In this document: piece after piece, positions 63,970 through 64,000 of the stretch
Numbering within the stretch: the first letter of the stretch is position 1
Layout: each line of letters begins with the position of its first letter
Assembly (NCBI GenBank): GCA_041399085.1
Contig: JAWKTM010000028.1
Coordinates: 1-64,000, forward strand
Origin: JAWKTM01 sp041399085
Lineage (GTDB): Bacteria > Planctomycetota > Planctomycetia > Pirellulales > Pirellulaceae
Reading direction: 5' to 3'
Length of the DNA stretch: 64,000 nt
Notes under the pieces: model-generated
Told to the model about the DNA's origin: nothing
Databases searched by the model: none
The model's input: the letters and a program-made list of their open reading frames with translations, nothing else
Program-made: the position numbers and the translations under genes

Positions 63970-64000
63970 TTGAAGTCGCACCACGCGCCGCATCCGCTAC

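Overview
The window reads as chromosomal DNA of a planctomycete, probably of the Pirellulales. The evidence is the set of lineage-typical families: DUF1549 cytochrome-like, DUF1552, DUF1501 with DUF1800, a long secreted WD40 protein, DUF1326, DUF4058, DUF2254, and a giant FG-GAP/cadherin/dockerin surface protein with an L-E-x-R-x-L-L motif near its N-terminus. There is no rRNA, prophage, full insertion sequence or CRISPR array. One tRNA, tRNA-Leu(UAA), is present.

Layout. 1-5 kb: a DUF1549 gene cut by the window edge and a very large WD40 gene. 5-13 kb: a membrane protein, a HemY/UGM-like flavoprotein, an SDR and an HpcH/HpaI aldolase, a prepilin, and a nucleotidyltransferase-HD protein. 13-24 kb: small secreted proteins, an oxidoreductase, a FliG-like stand-alone protein, a RimK-like ligase coupled to an ankyrin protein, a twin metal-binding-domain protein, an HPF/sigma-like fusion, DUF1552 and a methyltransferase. 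24-33 kb: a J-domain-like membrane protein, a radical SAM protein, ilvN-ilvC, DUF2254 and a fatty acid desaturase. 33-39 kb: the DUF1800/DUF1501 pair and several broken genes. 40-44 kb: tRNA-Leu, csrA-fliW, a ketosynthase lacking its catalytic Cys, and a broken ParDE-like module flanked by a 153-bp direct repeat. 44-49 kb: the surface protein. 49-56 kb: a VapBC-like pair, repeats, a membrane Ser/Thr kinase divergent from an amidohydrolase. 57-64 kb: phoH - pgpH-like - ybeY - corC-like, the conserved RNA-maturation/HD cluster, then repeats and a ClpP-like protease.

Two features stand out at the sequence level. First, many genes are split by single-base frameshifts, several at homopolymers and clustered in patches (24-26, 33.9-37, 38.5-39.4, 42.9-46.9 and 55.5-55.8 kb). 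This could be sequencing error or real decay, and it affects how the gene models should be read. Second, a family of short palindromic and hairpin repeats runs through 51-63 kb. One 115-bp copy sits inside a 43-bp tandem array so precisely that removing it plus one 3-bp duplication restores the exact period, which is direct evidence that it moved.
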